A stretch of DNA of 47,765 nt from Puniceicoccales bacterium. GTDB lineage: Bacteria > Verrucomicrobiota > Verrucomicrobiia > Opitutales > UBA953. Position 1 is the stretch's first letter. Every line of letters begins with the position of its first letter. Where the stretch lies: positions 1-47,765 of the forward strand of contig JAITHA010000021.1 in assembly GCA_031280235.1 (NCBI GenBank), in the 5' to 3' direction. The position numbers were made by a program, and so were the translations under genes. The notes below the pieces were generated by a model, which saw nothing but the letters and a program-made list of their open reading frames with translations, ran no database searches and was not told where the DNA came from. Positions 33,708 to 43,533 of this stretch are shown here, piece by piece.

Positions 33708-36587
33708 TCAACTCACAAAAGACGTGCCGGATAACAAAGCAGAGGCCCGGGGGTCGATGACGCTTTCCGGATGCAGCGCAAGCAACTCTTCCAAATCATC
33801 ATACTGCGGGTGCGGATTGGGTGGCCAAAAACAACCGTGGGCAATAGCGCGCTGCACACCTCTCGCACACCCAAGCATGGCATCTTCGAGCTCACGCGAA
33901 TAATCCACCCACTCCTGGACACCCGCTTCTGAGGCAATTTGCGGCACGTTGAAGTAGGCAAGACGCGTCTGCTTGAACGAGGCGCCAAGCGCGAGCCCGG
34001 CCACGTAGCGATAAAGCGGCAGTTGCAGATCCACCCAACGACGCGAGCGCACCTTGGCGGGTTCAGGCGCGACGTGGGCAAACTCTGGCGGCCACGACGC
34101 ATTCTTGCGCAAAAAGGCCAAATGCGCCTCCTCCGGGTTGGCCGCCTTGGCAGACGTCTTATAGTCCAGCACACACCAACCCAGCTCTTCATGAAAATCC
34201 AAACGATCGATTTTTCCGGAAATTTCAGGGCCCTCAAGGTCGAGGCAAAAGGGCTTCCCAAGCAATTCCTGAAAGGGCACCTCGACGTGCCGTATCTGCC
34301 AGCCAGCCTTGCGCCACTCGCCCTGGCAACTGGCAAAAGCCGTCAGGCGCATGCGTGCCGCTTCTGCCCAGATGGAGACCGGTAGCGGCCAGCGCGCACC
34401 GTATTGCTTTTCAAGAAGCGCCTCCAGCCGGGCTTGGGCAAAGCGAGCAATGGCATCCGCATCCGTGCTTTCCCGCAAAACAGTGTCCCGCGCGAAGGCC
34501 TCCAACACAGTGTGCAAAAAGCCGCCCGTCTCGCGCGGATCCGGCTCCATCTTCCACGCGTCGAAAGGCACCATGCCAGCAACATGGCGGATGAAAAAGC
34601 GGAAGGGACAATCGAGATAATCGCGAAATTGCGTCGCACGCATGTGCCCGGCAAGCCCAGCCAAGCGGGACGCATTCACCTCTGGTGAGAACATCCAACC
34701 AGCCTGCCAGGGGGGTGGCGGAGAAGGGGCTTCGGGCTCGGCAAAGAGGAGGCGAACACGCCCGGGCAACACAGTGTTTTCCGCGAGAAAAAGCAGACGC
34801 GAAGGGCTGAGCGAATTGCCTCGCGTATCGCACTGCGGCACAAACGCAAACAACTGCCCGTTGCCACCCCGGCGTTGTGCCAGCATCGCCTGCAGGGTGT
34901 AGGCCGCTGTCGCAAAGCGCTCCGCATTGGAGGTCAACCCGAGTTTCTCGCGCATTTTCCCGGAAAGAAAAGGGTCGGCGGAAATGTTCTCCGGCACATT
35001 GCCCTCATTCAGGCCGGCGAGGATGAGCTGGGGCGCATCCACCCAAAGTAACTCAAGCCAGCCAAGCAGAGGCACGGCACCAGGTCTCCTCGCGGCAGTG
35101 GTGCGCTCGCCAGCCAGCCTTCGCAACACCAAGGCAAGCCAGTCCTCAGCCGGGCGCGCATGCTGGCGGGATAAGGGCTCAAGCACGGATAGCTCATGGA
35201 GGATGTTCTCCCGCGCCTCGTGCGCAACTGGTGAAATGCCCGGCGAGACGACTCCCAACAGCTTGCGAAGGGCCGCCGCCCAGTCCTCTCTAAAATGCTG
35301 CCGCCAGGCATTGAGCACACCAAGCACATGGGCGAGCAAAGGCGCATCCGGGCTATCGCTCGTATCGAGGAATTCGTGCATGTCGCGCAACGTGTCCGGA
35401 AGATGCTTCTCACACAGCCTGTCAAAGAGGCGAAGCACGGTGCTCACAGAAATTTCCGGAGCGATGGCCTTCAGAAAAAAAGGGAGGCGGAGAAGATTGG
35501 TCACGGCGCGCATTTCATCTCCCGCAAGCAGCTCGCGAAACAAACGCAACAAAAGGCCGGGCTCACTGCAAGTTTGCGGCTTTCCCTCTGGATTGTAGGG
35601 CTCGGCCCGCGCGCACTTCACCGCCCGCTCCAAAGCCAGAGTAAGGTCGCTGGAGAGCACACCAATGGTTGTCTGCTGTCTTGCCTTGGTGCGCGAGTTC
35701 AAGAGCTCCGCCACCTTGTCCATCATCACGTTGGGCGAAGAAACACGGAGGACTTGTTCATCAAAATTTTCCCACTCGATGTTGCGCCTCCGCCAAAACT
35801 CGGTCTTGGGACAACCCCATGCATTAAAACCGAGGCGCAAATTTCCAGGGGCGGCGACGAGGATCGAGACACGCTGTTGCCCGCCATCGGGCAGAGAGCC
35901 AAGCGCCCTGAGCAGCGCTGGGGCGGGAGCGGGTGTGGCCGCGAGCCAGATGTGCTGCCATGAGTCCGGGAAACCGGGCTTACTCGCGACGGCGTGCCGT
36001 TGGTCACATGCGTCTTCAAGAGACATCTCCTGCAGGCGTTCGCGGTAGCGTTGCTCAATGAGCGCGAGATCTTCCCAACGCTCTGGCTCCAAGTTATCGG
36101 GGTGCCGTGAGATACTGGCAAAGTCCAGGCGCGCCGGGGCGTTGGAAAGTGTCTCGCGAATACCAAGAAGAAGCTCCGCCAAGCCTTCCGCCCAGTACCA
36201 ATCCCGGATGGGCAGGGTGAGTGTCTCCGGCAAAAGAGCGCGGCAGTCATCCGCCTTCAGTGCGTGCAACACAGTCGCCATGGCAAGCGTTGCCACAGCG
36301 GGCGGCGCGACGGCAGCTGCCCCTTGCGGCACCAGCAAGCGTAGGCACTCAGCGGGCGTACACACGATGGGCAGCTCTAATCTGAGGCGGCGGCCACTCG
36401 CCTCGCGGGTGAGTGCTGCGATGAGGCTCCGCCCCGCCTGACGCGTCGGCACGATGACACAGTGCCCCGAAAAATCCGCCCCTGCCCTGACACTGACACG
36501 CGCCGCCCGATCCAGCAGGAATCGGGCAACACTCCAAGGAACGGAGCGTTCCCAGCCGAGAAAGTGTATTGCATGTGGAGTCCGCAT
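33708..36587 (-). CDS. AddB/RecB-like PD-(D/E)XK nuclease family protein
   Basis: This 959-residue protein has an inactive-helicase-like N-terminal half (CVIVPTRQAGRSLIAAL near residue 45, PIVCTPAECLRLL) and a C-terminal PD-(D/E)XK nuclease domain that begins near FRDYLDCPFRFFIRHV. The nuclease core is GKIDRLDFHEELGWCVLDYKTS, with the catalytic D, D and K in order. This arrangement resembles AddB, which works with AddA in double-strand break processing. There is no Walker A P-loop at the N-terminus, and the set of four Fe-S cysteines of Bacillus AddB is not evident (only the LDC cysteine is clear). No AddA is encoded nearby. It begins 12 bp after the methyltransferase gene. Confidence 0.82.
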   Translation of the reverse strand: MRTPHAIHFLGWERSVPWSVARFLLDRAARVSVRAGADFSGHCVIVPTRQAGRSLIAALTREASGRRLRLELPIVCTPAECLRLLVPQGAAAVAPPAVATLAMATVLHALKADDCRALLPETLTLPIRDWYWAEGLAELLLGIRETLSNAPARLDFASISRHPDNLEPERWEDLALIEQRYRERLQEMSLEDACDQRHAVASKPGFPDSWQHIWLAATPAPAPALLRALGSLPDGGQQRVSILVAAPGNLRLGFNAWGCPKTEFWRRRNIEWENFDEQVLRVSSPNVMMDKVAELLNSRTKARQQTTIGVLSSDLTLALERAVKCARAEPYNPEGKPQTCSEPGLLLRLFRELLAGDEMRAVTNLLRLPFFLKAIAPEISVSTVLRLFDRLCEKHLPDTLRDMHEFLDTSDSPDAPLLAHVLGVLNAWRQHFREDWAAALRKLLGVVSPGISPVAHEARENILHELSVLEPLSRQHARPAEDWLALVLRRLAGERTTAARRPGAVPLLGWLELLWVDAPQLILAGLNEGNVPENISADPFLSGKMREKLGLTSNAERFATAAYTLQAMLAQRRGGNGQLFAFVPQCDTRGNSLSPSRLLFLAENTVLPGRVRLLFAEPEAPSPPPPWQAGWMFSPEVNASRLAGLAGHMRATQFRDYLDCPFRFFIRHVAGMVPFDAWKMEPDPRETGGFLHTVLEAFARDTVLRESTDADAIARFAQARLEALLEKQYGARWPLPVSIWAEAARMRLTAFASCQGEWRKAGWQIRHVEVPFQELLGKPFCLDLEGPEISGKIDRLDFHEELGWCVLDYKTSAKAANPEEAHLAFLRKNASWPPEFAHVAPEPAKVRSRRWVDLQLPLYRYVAGLALGASFKQTRLAYFNVPQIASEAGVQEWVDYSRELEDAMLGCARGVQRAIAHGCFWPPNPHPQYDDLEELLALHPESVIDPRASALLSGTSFVS

Positions 36588-36599
36588 GGCATCTCACGT

Positions 36600-37766
36600 T
36601 TACTCGACCTGAAGTATCGCACCTTTGAGATAGTGGCTCTCCGGGAAATTCAGCAGCACGGGGTGATCCATCGGTTGCCCAGTCACCTCCAGCACACGGA
36701 CCGTGCGCCGCGTATCCACAGCAGCTTCACCAAGCATACCCATAAACATGCCCGTGTTGACGCGTTGGGAACACGAGTACGTCGCCAAAATTCCACCAGG
36801 CGCCAGCATGTGCATGGCGCGCAGGTTGATTTCCTTGTAGCCGCGCAACGCGCCATCCATCGCTTCGCGGTTGCGCGCAAATGGGGGAGGGTCGAGCACG
36901 ATAAGGTCAAACACAACGCCATCGCGTCCGGCGCGCTGCTGCGTGAACCAATCAAACATGTTGGCCCGCAGCGGGCGGATGCGCTCGTCCAAACTGTTCC
37001 GCGAAGCATTTCGCGCAACGGCAAGCGTGCAATCCTCCGAGCTATCGATGGCCAGCACCGACGACGCCCCCATACGCGCTGCCTGCAACGCAAAACCACC
37101 CTGATTACAAAAACCGTCGAGAACGCGACGTCCTTGGGCCAGGCGCGCCACGCGCAAATGTTGCTCGCGCTGGTCAAGGTAGAACCCCGTCTTCTGGCCT
37201 CCCGCGAGATCGAGCAGATATTCCACACCCTCGATGCGAAACCAGTCCGGCGACAAAAGCCTGCCACTCAACGTGCGCACACCAAGCGCAAGGCCATCGT
37301 GCACACGCGACGGAGCATCGTTGCGCAAGATGATCTCCTCTGCCCCAAGGTTTTTGGAAAGCCAGCTCGTGATTATCGGTAGAGCGCGATCCACCCCGGC
37401 GGTGAGCGCCTGCACGGCGAGTACGCCATCAAACTGGTCCACGACGAGGCCAGGCAAATGATCCGCCTCCGACCAGACAAGGCGGCGAAAGCGCCCGGGC
37501 AGACGCCGCTCGACAGCCTTGCGCAACGCCTCGGCAATAAACACCTCATCAAAAGGCCGACTCGCGAACGAGTAGCGCCGCCAGGCGATCTGCGAACGCC
37601 CGCTCCACAAGCCACTGCCGAGCAACCGTCCCTGCGCGTCGTATAACTCGGCGCAATCGCCGTCGGCAAGCGAATGCCTGTGCGGGAGTATCTCGCCAGC
37701 AAACGCCCACGGATGCCCGGACAGCACACGACCTTGGCCCTGTGATTTCAGCCTGATGGTTATCAT
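36600..37766 (-). CDS. RlmI-like class I SAM-dependent rRNA methyltransferase
   Basis: The 388-residue product has an N-terminal PUA-like domain (IRLKSQGQGRVLSGHPWAFA) and a C-terminal SAM-dependent methyltransferase domain. These are motif I VLDGFCNQGGFALQAARMGA, LAIDSSEDCTLAVARNA and the catalytic-type motif DLIVLDPPPFARNRE. TYSCSQRVNTGMF matches the conserved cysteine region of 23S rRNA m5C methyltransferases of the RlmI type. The probable target is a cytosine in 23S rRNA, inferred from the family. Starts at ATG 37775 (with GAGGGTGG just upstream) or 37766 are both possible. An open frame extends to 37844, but its N-terminus does not match the family. Confidence 0.9.
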   Translation of the reverse strand: MITIRLKSQGQGRVLSGHPWAFAGEILPHRHSLADGDCAELYDAQGRLLGSGLWSGRSQIAWRRYSFASRPFDEVFIAEALRKAVERRLPGRFRRLVWSEADHLPGLVVDQFDGVLAVQALTAGVDRALPIITSWLSKNLGAEEIILRNDAPSRVHDGLALGVRTLSGRLLSPDWFRIEGVEYLLDLAGGQKTGFYLDQREQHLRVARLAQGRRVLDGFCNQGGFALQAARMGASSVLAIDSSEDCTLAVARNASRNSLDERIRPLRANMFDWFTQQRAGRDGVVFDLIVLDPPPFARNREAMDGALRGYKEINLRAMHMLAPGGILATYSCSQRVNTGMFMGMLGEAAVDTRRTVRVLEVTGQPMDHPVLLNFPESHYLKGAILQVE

Positions 37767-37833
37767 GCAGCTCATTTCCACCCTCAGACGAAACTTTTCA
37801 AGGATTTCGTGGCAAAGCAGCCCGAGCGTGTAC

Positions 37834-37866
37834 AAAAAAAGCACCTGTCATGAAATCGACAGGTGC
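37834..37866 (-). terminator. Terminator of tRNA-Glu
   Basis: On the minus strand, GCACCTGTC (37866-37858) pairs with GACAGGTGC (37849-37841) around the 8-nt loop GATTTCAT and is followed by seven Ts (37840-37834). It lies 12 bp past the tRNA 3' CCA and should end that transcript before the methyltransferase gene. Confidence 0.92.
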
Positions 37867-37878
37867 CCTTGTTGGATA

Positions 37879-37956
37879 TGGCGCCCCCTTGGGGATTCGA
37901 ACCCCAGTACCCAGGATGAAAACCTGGTGTCCTAGACCGGGCTAGACGAAGGGGAC
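37879..37956 (-). tRNA. tRNA-Glu (anticodon UUC)
   Basis: The minus strand folds as a full cloverleaf. The acceptor GTCCCCT pairs with AGGGGGC (one G-U pair), followed by the discriminator G and an encoded CCA (37881-37879). The anticodon stem CCAGG/CCTGG holds the loop TTTTCAT with anticodon TTC at 37920-37918. The T arm carries GGTTCGAATCC. The sequence is close to typical bacterial tRNA-Glu (start GTCCCCTTCGTCTAG). It is a single gene with its own terminator and a possible promoter just upstream. Confidence 0.97.
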
Positions 37957-37977
37957 TCAAAGAACGAAAGGCCGCGC

Positions 37978-38005
37978 ACCATGGAGATACGCAAAAGCAC
38001 GTCAA
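37978..38005 (-). promoter_or_regulatory. Candidate promoter of tRNA-Glu
   Basis: On the minus strand TTGACG (38005-38000) matches a -35 box well and is followed after 16 bp by CATGGT (37983-37978), a weak -10 box. Transcription would begin about 14 nt before the mature tRNA 5' end at 37956. The position is right but the -10 match is poor. Confidence 0.35.
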
Positions 38006-38104
38006 GATGTTTTTCCCGAGCTTTTTTGGCAATGAGACCAAACGCCGAAGACTCATTAGACGTTCAACCCCACAGGTGCATACGTTTGTTGGGTCGCCCC
38101 GTCT

Positions 38105-41100
38105 TTACGGTTCAGTTTCGGCGGTGGGGAGTGTGGGTTCTGGCTCAGGCGTTGTGGGTATTTGTGCGGCGTTGTGTGGCGCTGGGTTAGGCACAGCGCT
38201 GGTTGGTGTGGATATTTGGTTGGAGGCATCTTGTTGATTTTGGATTTGTTCTTGAGTCATGAAGGTAAAGCGTAGCCAGCCGTCTCGTGGGGTGGGCACG
38301 TCGTCCGGAAACTGGGTTGCTCTGGCGGCTTGGTCGGGCAGAAAAGGGAGCATGAGGATAGGAGAGTGTTCGGCAAAAAGCTCGGGTGTGCGCAGGGTTC
38401 GCAGGCGGCTTCGTTGGTCGCTTGCGGGTTCGAGGGCTTCATCCAAGGGCAGGAAGGTGAGGTAGCCTTCTGGTGTGATGCCGACGATGCCACCCGTGAG
38501 TGGGCGTGTGGTGGTAATTCGGAATTTTTTTGCGGCTGTGATGTGGCCTACGAAGGTGAAGCCTGGGCGGGTCATGCGTTGGAAGACTCGCAGCCATGCT
38601 TCGGCTTCCCTTTTGTAGTTTGCAGTGGAGTTGTCGTAGAAGTTGCGCAGGGCGGGGATGCGATCTGCCCAGCGTTCGGGTTGCAGCCAGTCGAGGTACG
38701 TGAGTGCGCCCTGTGTGAGTTGGGGGAGTTGCCCGGCAGCTGCTTGGGCGGAGGGCGAGAAGAGGATGCCCCATTCGGCTGGGCGGGCCTCGATTATTTT
38801 GAGGATTTCCAGATGTAGGTAGGCTTTGAGGAGGAGAGAGATGTTCGCGGCGCGAAGGCGGCCAAGGGTGTCGAGGAGGGGTTCCGAGATTTGGCCTGTT
38901 TTGATGTCGTAGAAACGGGAGAATTGCACGAGAAAGAGGCTTTCCGGGGCTTTCCGACTATCCAGAAGGACTTCGCCGTTGGCGCCAAGGTTGCCAAACT
39001 GTCGCAGGGAGTAGGTGCGTTTCTCGGTGGTGCCGTCGAGCTTGAAGACTTGGGCTGCCTGGCGGCGCTCGTACCCGGCGCCGTAGGGGATGCGTTCTTC
39101 CCGCACCTGCCCGATCGTGTGGATGACGCTACCCGTTGCCTTGGGCGCAATGGGGTATTTGTGATGGGTGTGGCGGTAGAGGATTTCAATGGTTTTGCCT
39201 TGTTGGGCGAGGCGCGCGGCGGCGAGGTTTTCCTCGGGCAATATCTCGGCTGGGCGGAATGCGATGGTGGTGTCGATGGGTGTTGTTGCCGCAACTTGCC
39301 AGAGCTGGCGTGCGGTGGGGGTGAGCAGAACGTTGACGGGGTCTCTGAGCGCGGTTTCGCAAGCGAAGATGCGCGCAAAGGGTTTGCTCTGCGACTCGGG
39401 CACACCAACGATGCTGGTGCGGATGACTTCGATATAGCTATCCAGGGTACGCGCGGCAGCGAGCGCTTCCCCGGCGCGTTCTGAGATAAGCCACTGCGCG
39501 TGCGTGTCGGCAACTTCCGTGGCAAAGCTTTTCCAACGCTGTGCGAGCTCGCTTGGCATGAGGAACTGCAGGGGCTCTCCTGTCGCATTGAGTTTGCTGA
39601 GGGTGGCCTTGAAGGCGGTGGAAGCGGCGAGGCGTTTTGGAAGTTCTCCGATGATGCGTATGCCTGCGAAGGTGATGCTGGCGGCTTCGAGTTGGTGCGC
39701 AAAATCGGGGAGCACGCTGGCAGCGACGTTGGCCCGGAAGGTGTTGAAGCGTGTCGTAGTCTCGGCGAGGCGTTGTTGGACGATGGCGTTGATGTCCACG
39801 GGGAGGGTCTCAGCTTGCTGTTTGAGTCTTCCCAATGCGGCGACTTCCCACTGGAGGGTGGCGGGGTCTTGGATGTCCATCAAGGCAACGAGGCGCGCGG
39901 ATTCGGCGAGTGCGTTGTCTGCGCCAACCCGGTTTGTGGCGATCCATGTGGCGAATTTTTTCTTTGCGGCGGCAAAGTCTGGCTCGCTGTCCCAGTGTGG
40001 ATTAAGGCTTGCGAGGCATATCTCTGCCTGGCCGAGGCGATTTTCGGAGAGGGAAACTTCCATACGGGCCATGGCTTCCTTGCGCTGCTGGATGCCACCA
40101 AAGTGCGCCTGGATGAAAAAGGTGGCGATGCTTGCCAAGCAGAAGATTACGACGAAGGCCGAGGCCAGCAGGAGATTGTGCAGGCGGATGCGTTGCTTGA
40201 GTTTTCGAAGCAACTGGGTGGCTTGGTGGAGCAGGGCTGCGTCGATGGCTGCAGTGGCACTGGGCTTGGCGGCAAGGCTTTGTGCTCGTTGGATGATGCT
40301 CCCAAGGTGCCCTATCCCGAGCTTAAGCTGGCTGCGCGTGTTGCGGCTACCCTGAGTCCAGGCGATGGTACTCTCAAGCTTCTGATTTGCCAAGACGATG
40401 TTCTTTTCGTGGGCAATGCGTGCGTTTTGCGCGTTCTCGCAATCGGTGGCCCATTTCTCAAGGGCGGCGAGTTGCTGGCGTGAGGCTTCGTCCAGTTCGA
40501 GTTTGAAATGGTGCTCCAGCGCCCGGCAGCGGCCTATCCACGGGATGACGGCCTGCCAATCTCCAGCCTCGTGCAAGGGCAAGGCTTGCTGGAGAGCTGT
40601 GAGGGCGTCGTCGTGTGCTTTTTCGCGCTCGGCGATTTCGCGGCGTTCGCGTGCGCGCAAAAGGGCAGGGGCATTGGCGAAGGCATGCAAGCGGAGGTTT
40701 TCCAAAGTCTCCGCGAGGGCAAAGGCTGCGGCGTCATCGTGCGCATCGAGAAGATTCTCAAGACGGCGCAGATGGGTATTGCGCACTTTTTCGCCGAGGC
40801 GGATGAATTCCTGACGTGCGTTTTTGTCATCCGGGTTGATGCGAATGATGGAGGCGAGAATGAGAAGGGCCCTCAACTCGTCGCGCTCGCGGATGGCCGT
40901 GCGGTAATCCCGGTAAAGAGGGTGAGACTCGCTGATGCGTTGCCCGTAGAGGCTATTGATGAGGTCGATGTTGCGCTGCTCAAGCGGCGGCGGCCATGGG
41001 ATGTTCCGCTCGCGGCAAAACTCAAGCCACTGGGGAGACTCGGCAAAAGCAAGTTTGGCGGCTGTGTCGAGCAGCGGCGGCGGAGACTCGGCAACTTGCA

Positions 41101-41269
41101 GCGCAGCGTAGTTGTCTCCCGCGCGAATGAGGGTGACGCACTGGTCTATACGGTCCCGCACGTTCATCACGAGTTCGGAGTACTCCAACGCAAGCCCCTG
41201 GACTTCGAAGTGCCCTGTGTCCCCGCTGAGGACGGCTTTGATTCGGCTGACGAGCTTGTCGGGATGCAT
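38105..41269 (-). CDS. Large single-pass membrane protein of unknown function
   Basis: I do not recognise this 1,054-residue protein. The first ~360 residues are charged, helical and rich in paired segments like TALQQALPLHEAGDWQAVIP, suggesting TPR-like or coiled-coil helices. One clear membrane segment follows (about 361-388: NLLLASAFVVIFCLASIATF). There is no signal peptide, so the N-terminal part is probably cytoplasmic and the large C-terminal part periplasmic. That part is mixed alpha/beta and includes GFTFVGHITAAKKFRITTTR near residue 900; a proline/threonine-rich tail ends the protein. The gene follows the PstS-like gene by 66 bp in the same direction, and it is the last gene of the group before tRNA-Glu. 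Confidence 0.85.
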   Translation of the reverse strand: MHPDKLVSRIKAVLSGDTGHFEVQGLALEYSELVMNVRDRIDQCVTLIRAGDNYAALQVAESPPPLLDTAAKLAFAESPQWLEFCRERNIPWPPPLEQRNIDLINSLYGQRISESHPLYRDYRTAIRERDELRALLILASIIRINPDDKNARQEFIRLGEKVRNTHLRRLENLLDAHDDAAAFALAETLENLRLHAFANAPALLRARERREIAEREKAHDDALTALQQALPLHEAGDWQAVIPWIGRCRALEHHFKLELDEASRQQLAALEKWATDCENAQNARIAHEKNIVLANQKLESTIAWTQGSRNTRSQLKLGIGHLGSIIQRAQSLAAKPSATAAIDAALLHQATQLLRKLKQRIRLHNLLLASAFVVIFCLASIATFFIQAHFGGIQQRKEAMARMEVSLSENRLGQAEICLASLNPHWDSEPDFAAAKKKFATWIATNRVGADNALAESARLVALMDIQDPATLQWEVAALGRLKQQAETLPVDINAIVQQRLAETTTRFNTFRANVAASVLPDFAHQLEAASITFAGIRIIGELPKRLAASTAFKATLSKLNATGEPLQFLMPSELAQRWKSFATEVADTHAQWLISERAGEALAAARTLDSYIEVIRTSIVGVPESQSKPFARIFACETALRDPVNVLLTPTARQLWQVAATTPIDTTIAFRPAEILPEENLAAARLAQQGKTIEILYRHTHHKYPIAPKATGSVIHTIGQVREERIPYGAGYERRQAAQVFKLDGTTEKRTYSLRQFGNLGANGEVLLDSRKAPESLFLVQFSRFYDIKTGQISEPLLDTLGRLRAANISLLLKAYLHLEILKIIEARPAEWGILFSPSAQAAAGQLPQLTQGALTYLDWLQPERWADRIPALRNFYDNSTANYKREAEAWLRVFQRMTRPGFTFVGHITAAKKFRITTTRPLTGGIVGITPEGYLTFLPLDEALEPASDQRSRLRTLRTPELFAEHSPILMLPFLPDQAARATQFPDDVPTPRDGWLRFTFMTQEQIQNQQDASNQISTPTSAVPNPAPHNAAQIPTTPEPEPTLPTAETEP

Positions 41270-41335
41270 GGAGTAAGAGGGTGCGCGAATGGTTGTATGA
41301 AATCCCTTGAAGTGCCAACGGCCCGAGGTTGGTGC

Positions 41336-42268
41336 CTACTTTGGCGATCCGAGGATGGCCGCTCCGGGAGCCGGGTCTGTCGATGCGGCGTCGCGGATGA
41401 TGTTAGCGCGAAGATTTTCCGGGATGGGCATGAGCCCGACACTTGGCAACGCCCTGGCAAATTCGTCGCCGAAGATTAGCGGAAGTAGGCCCATAGCTGC
41501 CTTGCTGTTTTTTTTCGCGAAGACGAAACACATCGGGACAGCGAGGGGATAATCGCCGTTGTGAAGATTTTCGGCTGTGGGCAGATAGGCGTTCTTCTTG
41601 CCGGGTGCACGTAGGGCAAGGATCTTGGCTCGCGGGTGCGTGGGCCGGGTGGCGAGGATGGCGATGGCATTGGTATGCATGAGGACTTGTTCCTCGGCGA
41701 TGGTGTCTGATGCGCGAAAAGCGACCTCTTCCTGAAAATCCACGCCTCCCATCACCTTGTCGCGAAAGAGCGGCGCAACGATGCCGAGGTCGTAGTGCGT
41801 CGAGAGTGCGAAGATGACGGAGTCCATCTTGCTGTCGCTCAGTTGTGCCCAGTTGCGATAACTCTCCTTTTGCCCCCTCCCGTAGATGGCAGCCAACGAG
41901 GGCAGGTCTATGGTTTCGAGCTTGTTCATCTCGTTGATGATGACGACGACCGTCTGGTAGGCTACGGGGCGCGCAACCCACTCTCCAGAGAGGAGTTCGC
42001 GCACCTTTGCTTTTTGGGGAATGATGAGCAGGGCGGCATCTGCCGAGCCTTCGCGCAGACGGCGTTCGCCATGCAAGCTGCCGTCAAAGACGAACTCAAC
42101 GCCACCCGGGAGGCTTGCCGCGTTTTTTTTCAGATTCTCAGCTGCGCCACCCTGCAGCAAATCGGAGCCTGCAAGCGTTATGCTCTTCACAGCACCCGCA
42201 GCCTGCCCCCAGGCTTGGGCGGCACAGCCAAGCGTGAACAAGACGAGAGAAAGGAGCCGGAGAATCAT
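41336..42268 (-). CDS. PstS-like periplasmic substrate-binding protein
   Basis: The 310-residue protein has a signal peptide (LLSLVLFTLGCAAQAWGQ) and a periplasmic-binding-protein fold of the PstS-like type: ITLAGSDLLQGGAAENLKKN at the start of the mature part and VARPVAYQTVVVIINEMNKL, then LPSLAAIYGRGQKESYRNWA, a typical PBP-like hinge segment. Classical PstS binds phosphate for PstCAB, but no ABC permease or ATPase is present here. The downstream gene encodes an unknown single-pass protein, so a non-transport or sensory role is possible. The recA stop lies 24 bp upstream, so read-through from recA is likely. Confidence 0.82.
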   Translation of the reverse strand: MILRLLSLVLFTLGCAAQAWGQAAGAVKSITLAGSDLLQGGAAENLKKNAASLPGGVEFVFDGSLHGERRLREGSADAALLIIPQKAKVRELLSGEWVARPVAYQTVVVIINEMNKLETIDLPSLAAIYGRGQKESYRNWAQLSDSKMDSVIFALSTHYDLGIVAPLFRDKVMGGVDFQEEVAFRASDTIAEEQVLMHTNAIAILATRPTHPRAKILALRAPGKKNAYLPTAENLHNGDYPLAVPMCFVFAKKNSKAAMGLLPLIFGDEFARALPSVGLMPIPENLRANIIRDAASTDPAPGAAILGSPK

Positions 42269-42292
42269 GGAGGGGGAGCAAAAAAAATAGTC

Positions 42293-43366
42293 CTACTCGG
42301 CAGACGTTGCCGAAGTCGTGTCCTCGACGTTTTCGCCGAGCGTCGTACCCCCGACGACCTGCACCCTGCTGAGGATTTCTTTGTAAATCTCGCTCATCAC
42401 GGCGGCGTTTTTGGAGAGATATTCCTTGGCAGCCTCGCGGCCCTGCCCAATGAGTTGACCTTTGTAAGCAATCCAAGCGCCCTTCTTTTCGAGAATCTTA
42501 TTTTCCACCCCCAGGTCGAGGATAGAGCCCGTGCGGGAAATGCCTTCACTGTACATGATGTCGAACTCGCATTCGGTAAACGGCGGAGCGACCTTGTTCT
42601 TAACGACTTTGACGCGCGTACGGTTGCCTGTGACTTTACCCGAAGGCTCCTTTATTTGCCCGATGCGCCGGATGTCGAGGCGGACGGAAGCGAAGAATTT
42701 CAGGGCGCGCCCACCCGGGGTTGTTTCAGGACTACCGAACATGACACCAATTTTTTCGCGAATCTGGTTCGTGAACACGCACAAACAACTGGTCTTGTTA
42801 ATAGCCGCAGTGAGGCGGCGCATGGCCTGGCTCATCATGCGTGCCTGCACGCCCACGGTGGCGTCGCCCACCTGGCCATCAAGCTCTTGCTTTGAGACGA
42901 GGGCGGCCACCGAATCCACCACCACCACATCCACCGCGCCACTCCGGATGAGAGTTTCGGCGATGTTGAGGGCGTCCTCGCCGCTCTCGGGCTGCGAGAC
43001 GAGCAAGTTATCAAGATCCACCCCGACGACTTTCGCATAGCGCGGATCAAGGGCGTGCTCGACATCGACGAAGACCGCGTTGCCGCCCTGACGTTGGATC
43101 TCGGCAATGATGCTGAGGCAGAGTGTGGTCTTGCCCGAGGACTCGGGACCGTAAACCTCGACAATGCGCCCCTTGGGAAGCCCGCCCACGCCGAGTGCGA
43201 GGTCAAGGGCGACGGAGCCCGTGGAGACGGCGGCGACGTTCATCTTGGTCGCATCGCCCATGCGCATCAGGGTGCCTTCGCCGTACTGTTTATTAATGGC
43301 GGAGAGGGCAAGGTTGAGTGCCGCCTTGTCGTTTTTCTCAGAGCGTGCAGGGATTTCTTTGGCCAT
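42293..43366 (-). CDS. recA: Recombinase RecA
   Basis: The 357-residue protein catalyses ATP-dependent strand exchange and activates SOS. Walker [10 protein letters not shown] is at residues 73-81, Walker B is [12 protein letters not shown], and the DNA-binding loop regions include [20 protein letters not shown]. Length and motifs are typical. The open frame extends to 43498, but ATG 43366 ([12 protein letters not shown]) matches the family. The leader before it (CACTTTCCCTCAAAACC) has no Shine-Dalgarno sequence. The C-terminal tail is acidic and Thr/Ser-rich, as usual. It is followed at 24 bp by the PstS-like gene. Confidence 0.99.
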   Translation of the reverse strand: MAKEIPARSEKNDKAALNLALSAINKQYGEGTLMRMGDATKMNVAAVSTGSVALDLALGVGGLPKGRIVEVYGPESSGKTTLCLSIIAEIQRQGGNAVFVDVEHALDPRYAKVVGVDLDNLLVSQPESGEDALNIAETLIRSGAVDVVVVDSVAALVSKQELDGQVGDATVGVQARMMSQAMRRLTAAINKTSCLCVFTNQIREKIGVMFGSPETTPGGRALKFFASVRLDIRRIGQIKEPSGKVTGNRTRVKVVKNKVAPPFTECEFDIMYSEGISRTGSILDLGVENKILEKKGAWIAYKGQLIGQGREAAKEYLSKNAAVMSEIYKEILSRVQVVGGTTLGENVEDTTSATSAE

Positions 43367-43533
43367 GGTTTTGAGGGAAAGTGTACGATGTCTTTGCGCA
43401 TCCAGCGCCGCGCAAAAGCACGGGCGCGACGAGTCGCGCAGGGCAGGCTTTCCAAGCAGACTGCATTGGCAAGAGGAAAACAGGCATGGCAGCCCCATTA
43501 CGACATGTCGCCCCAGCCTCCATGGCTCTGGGC

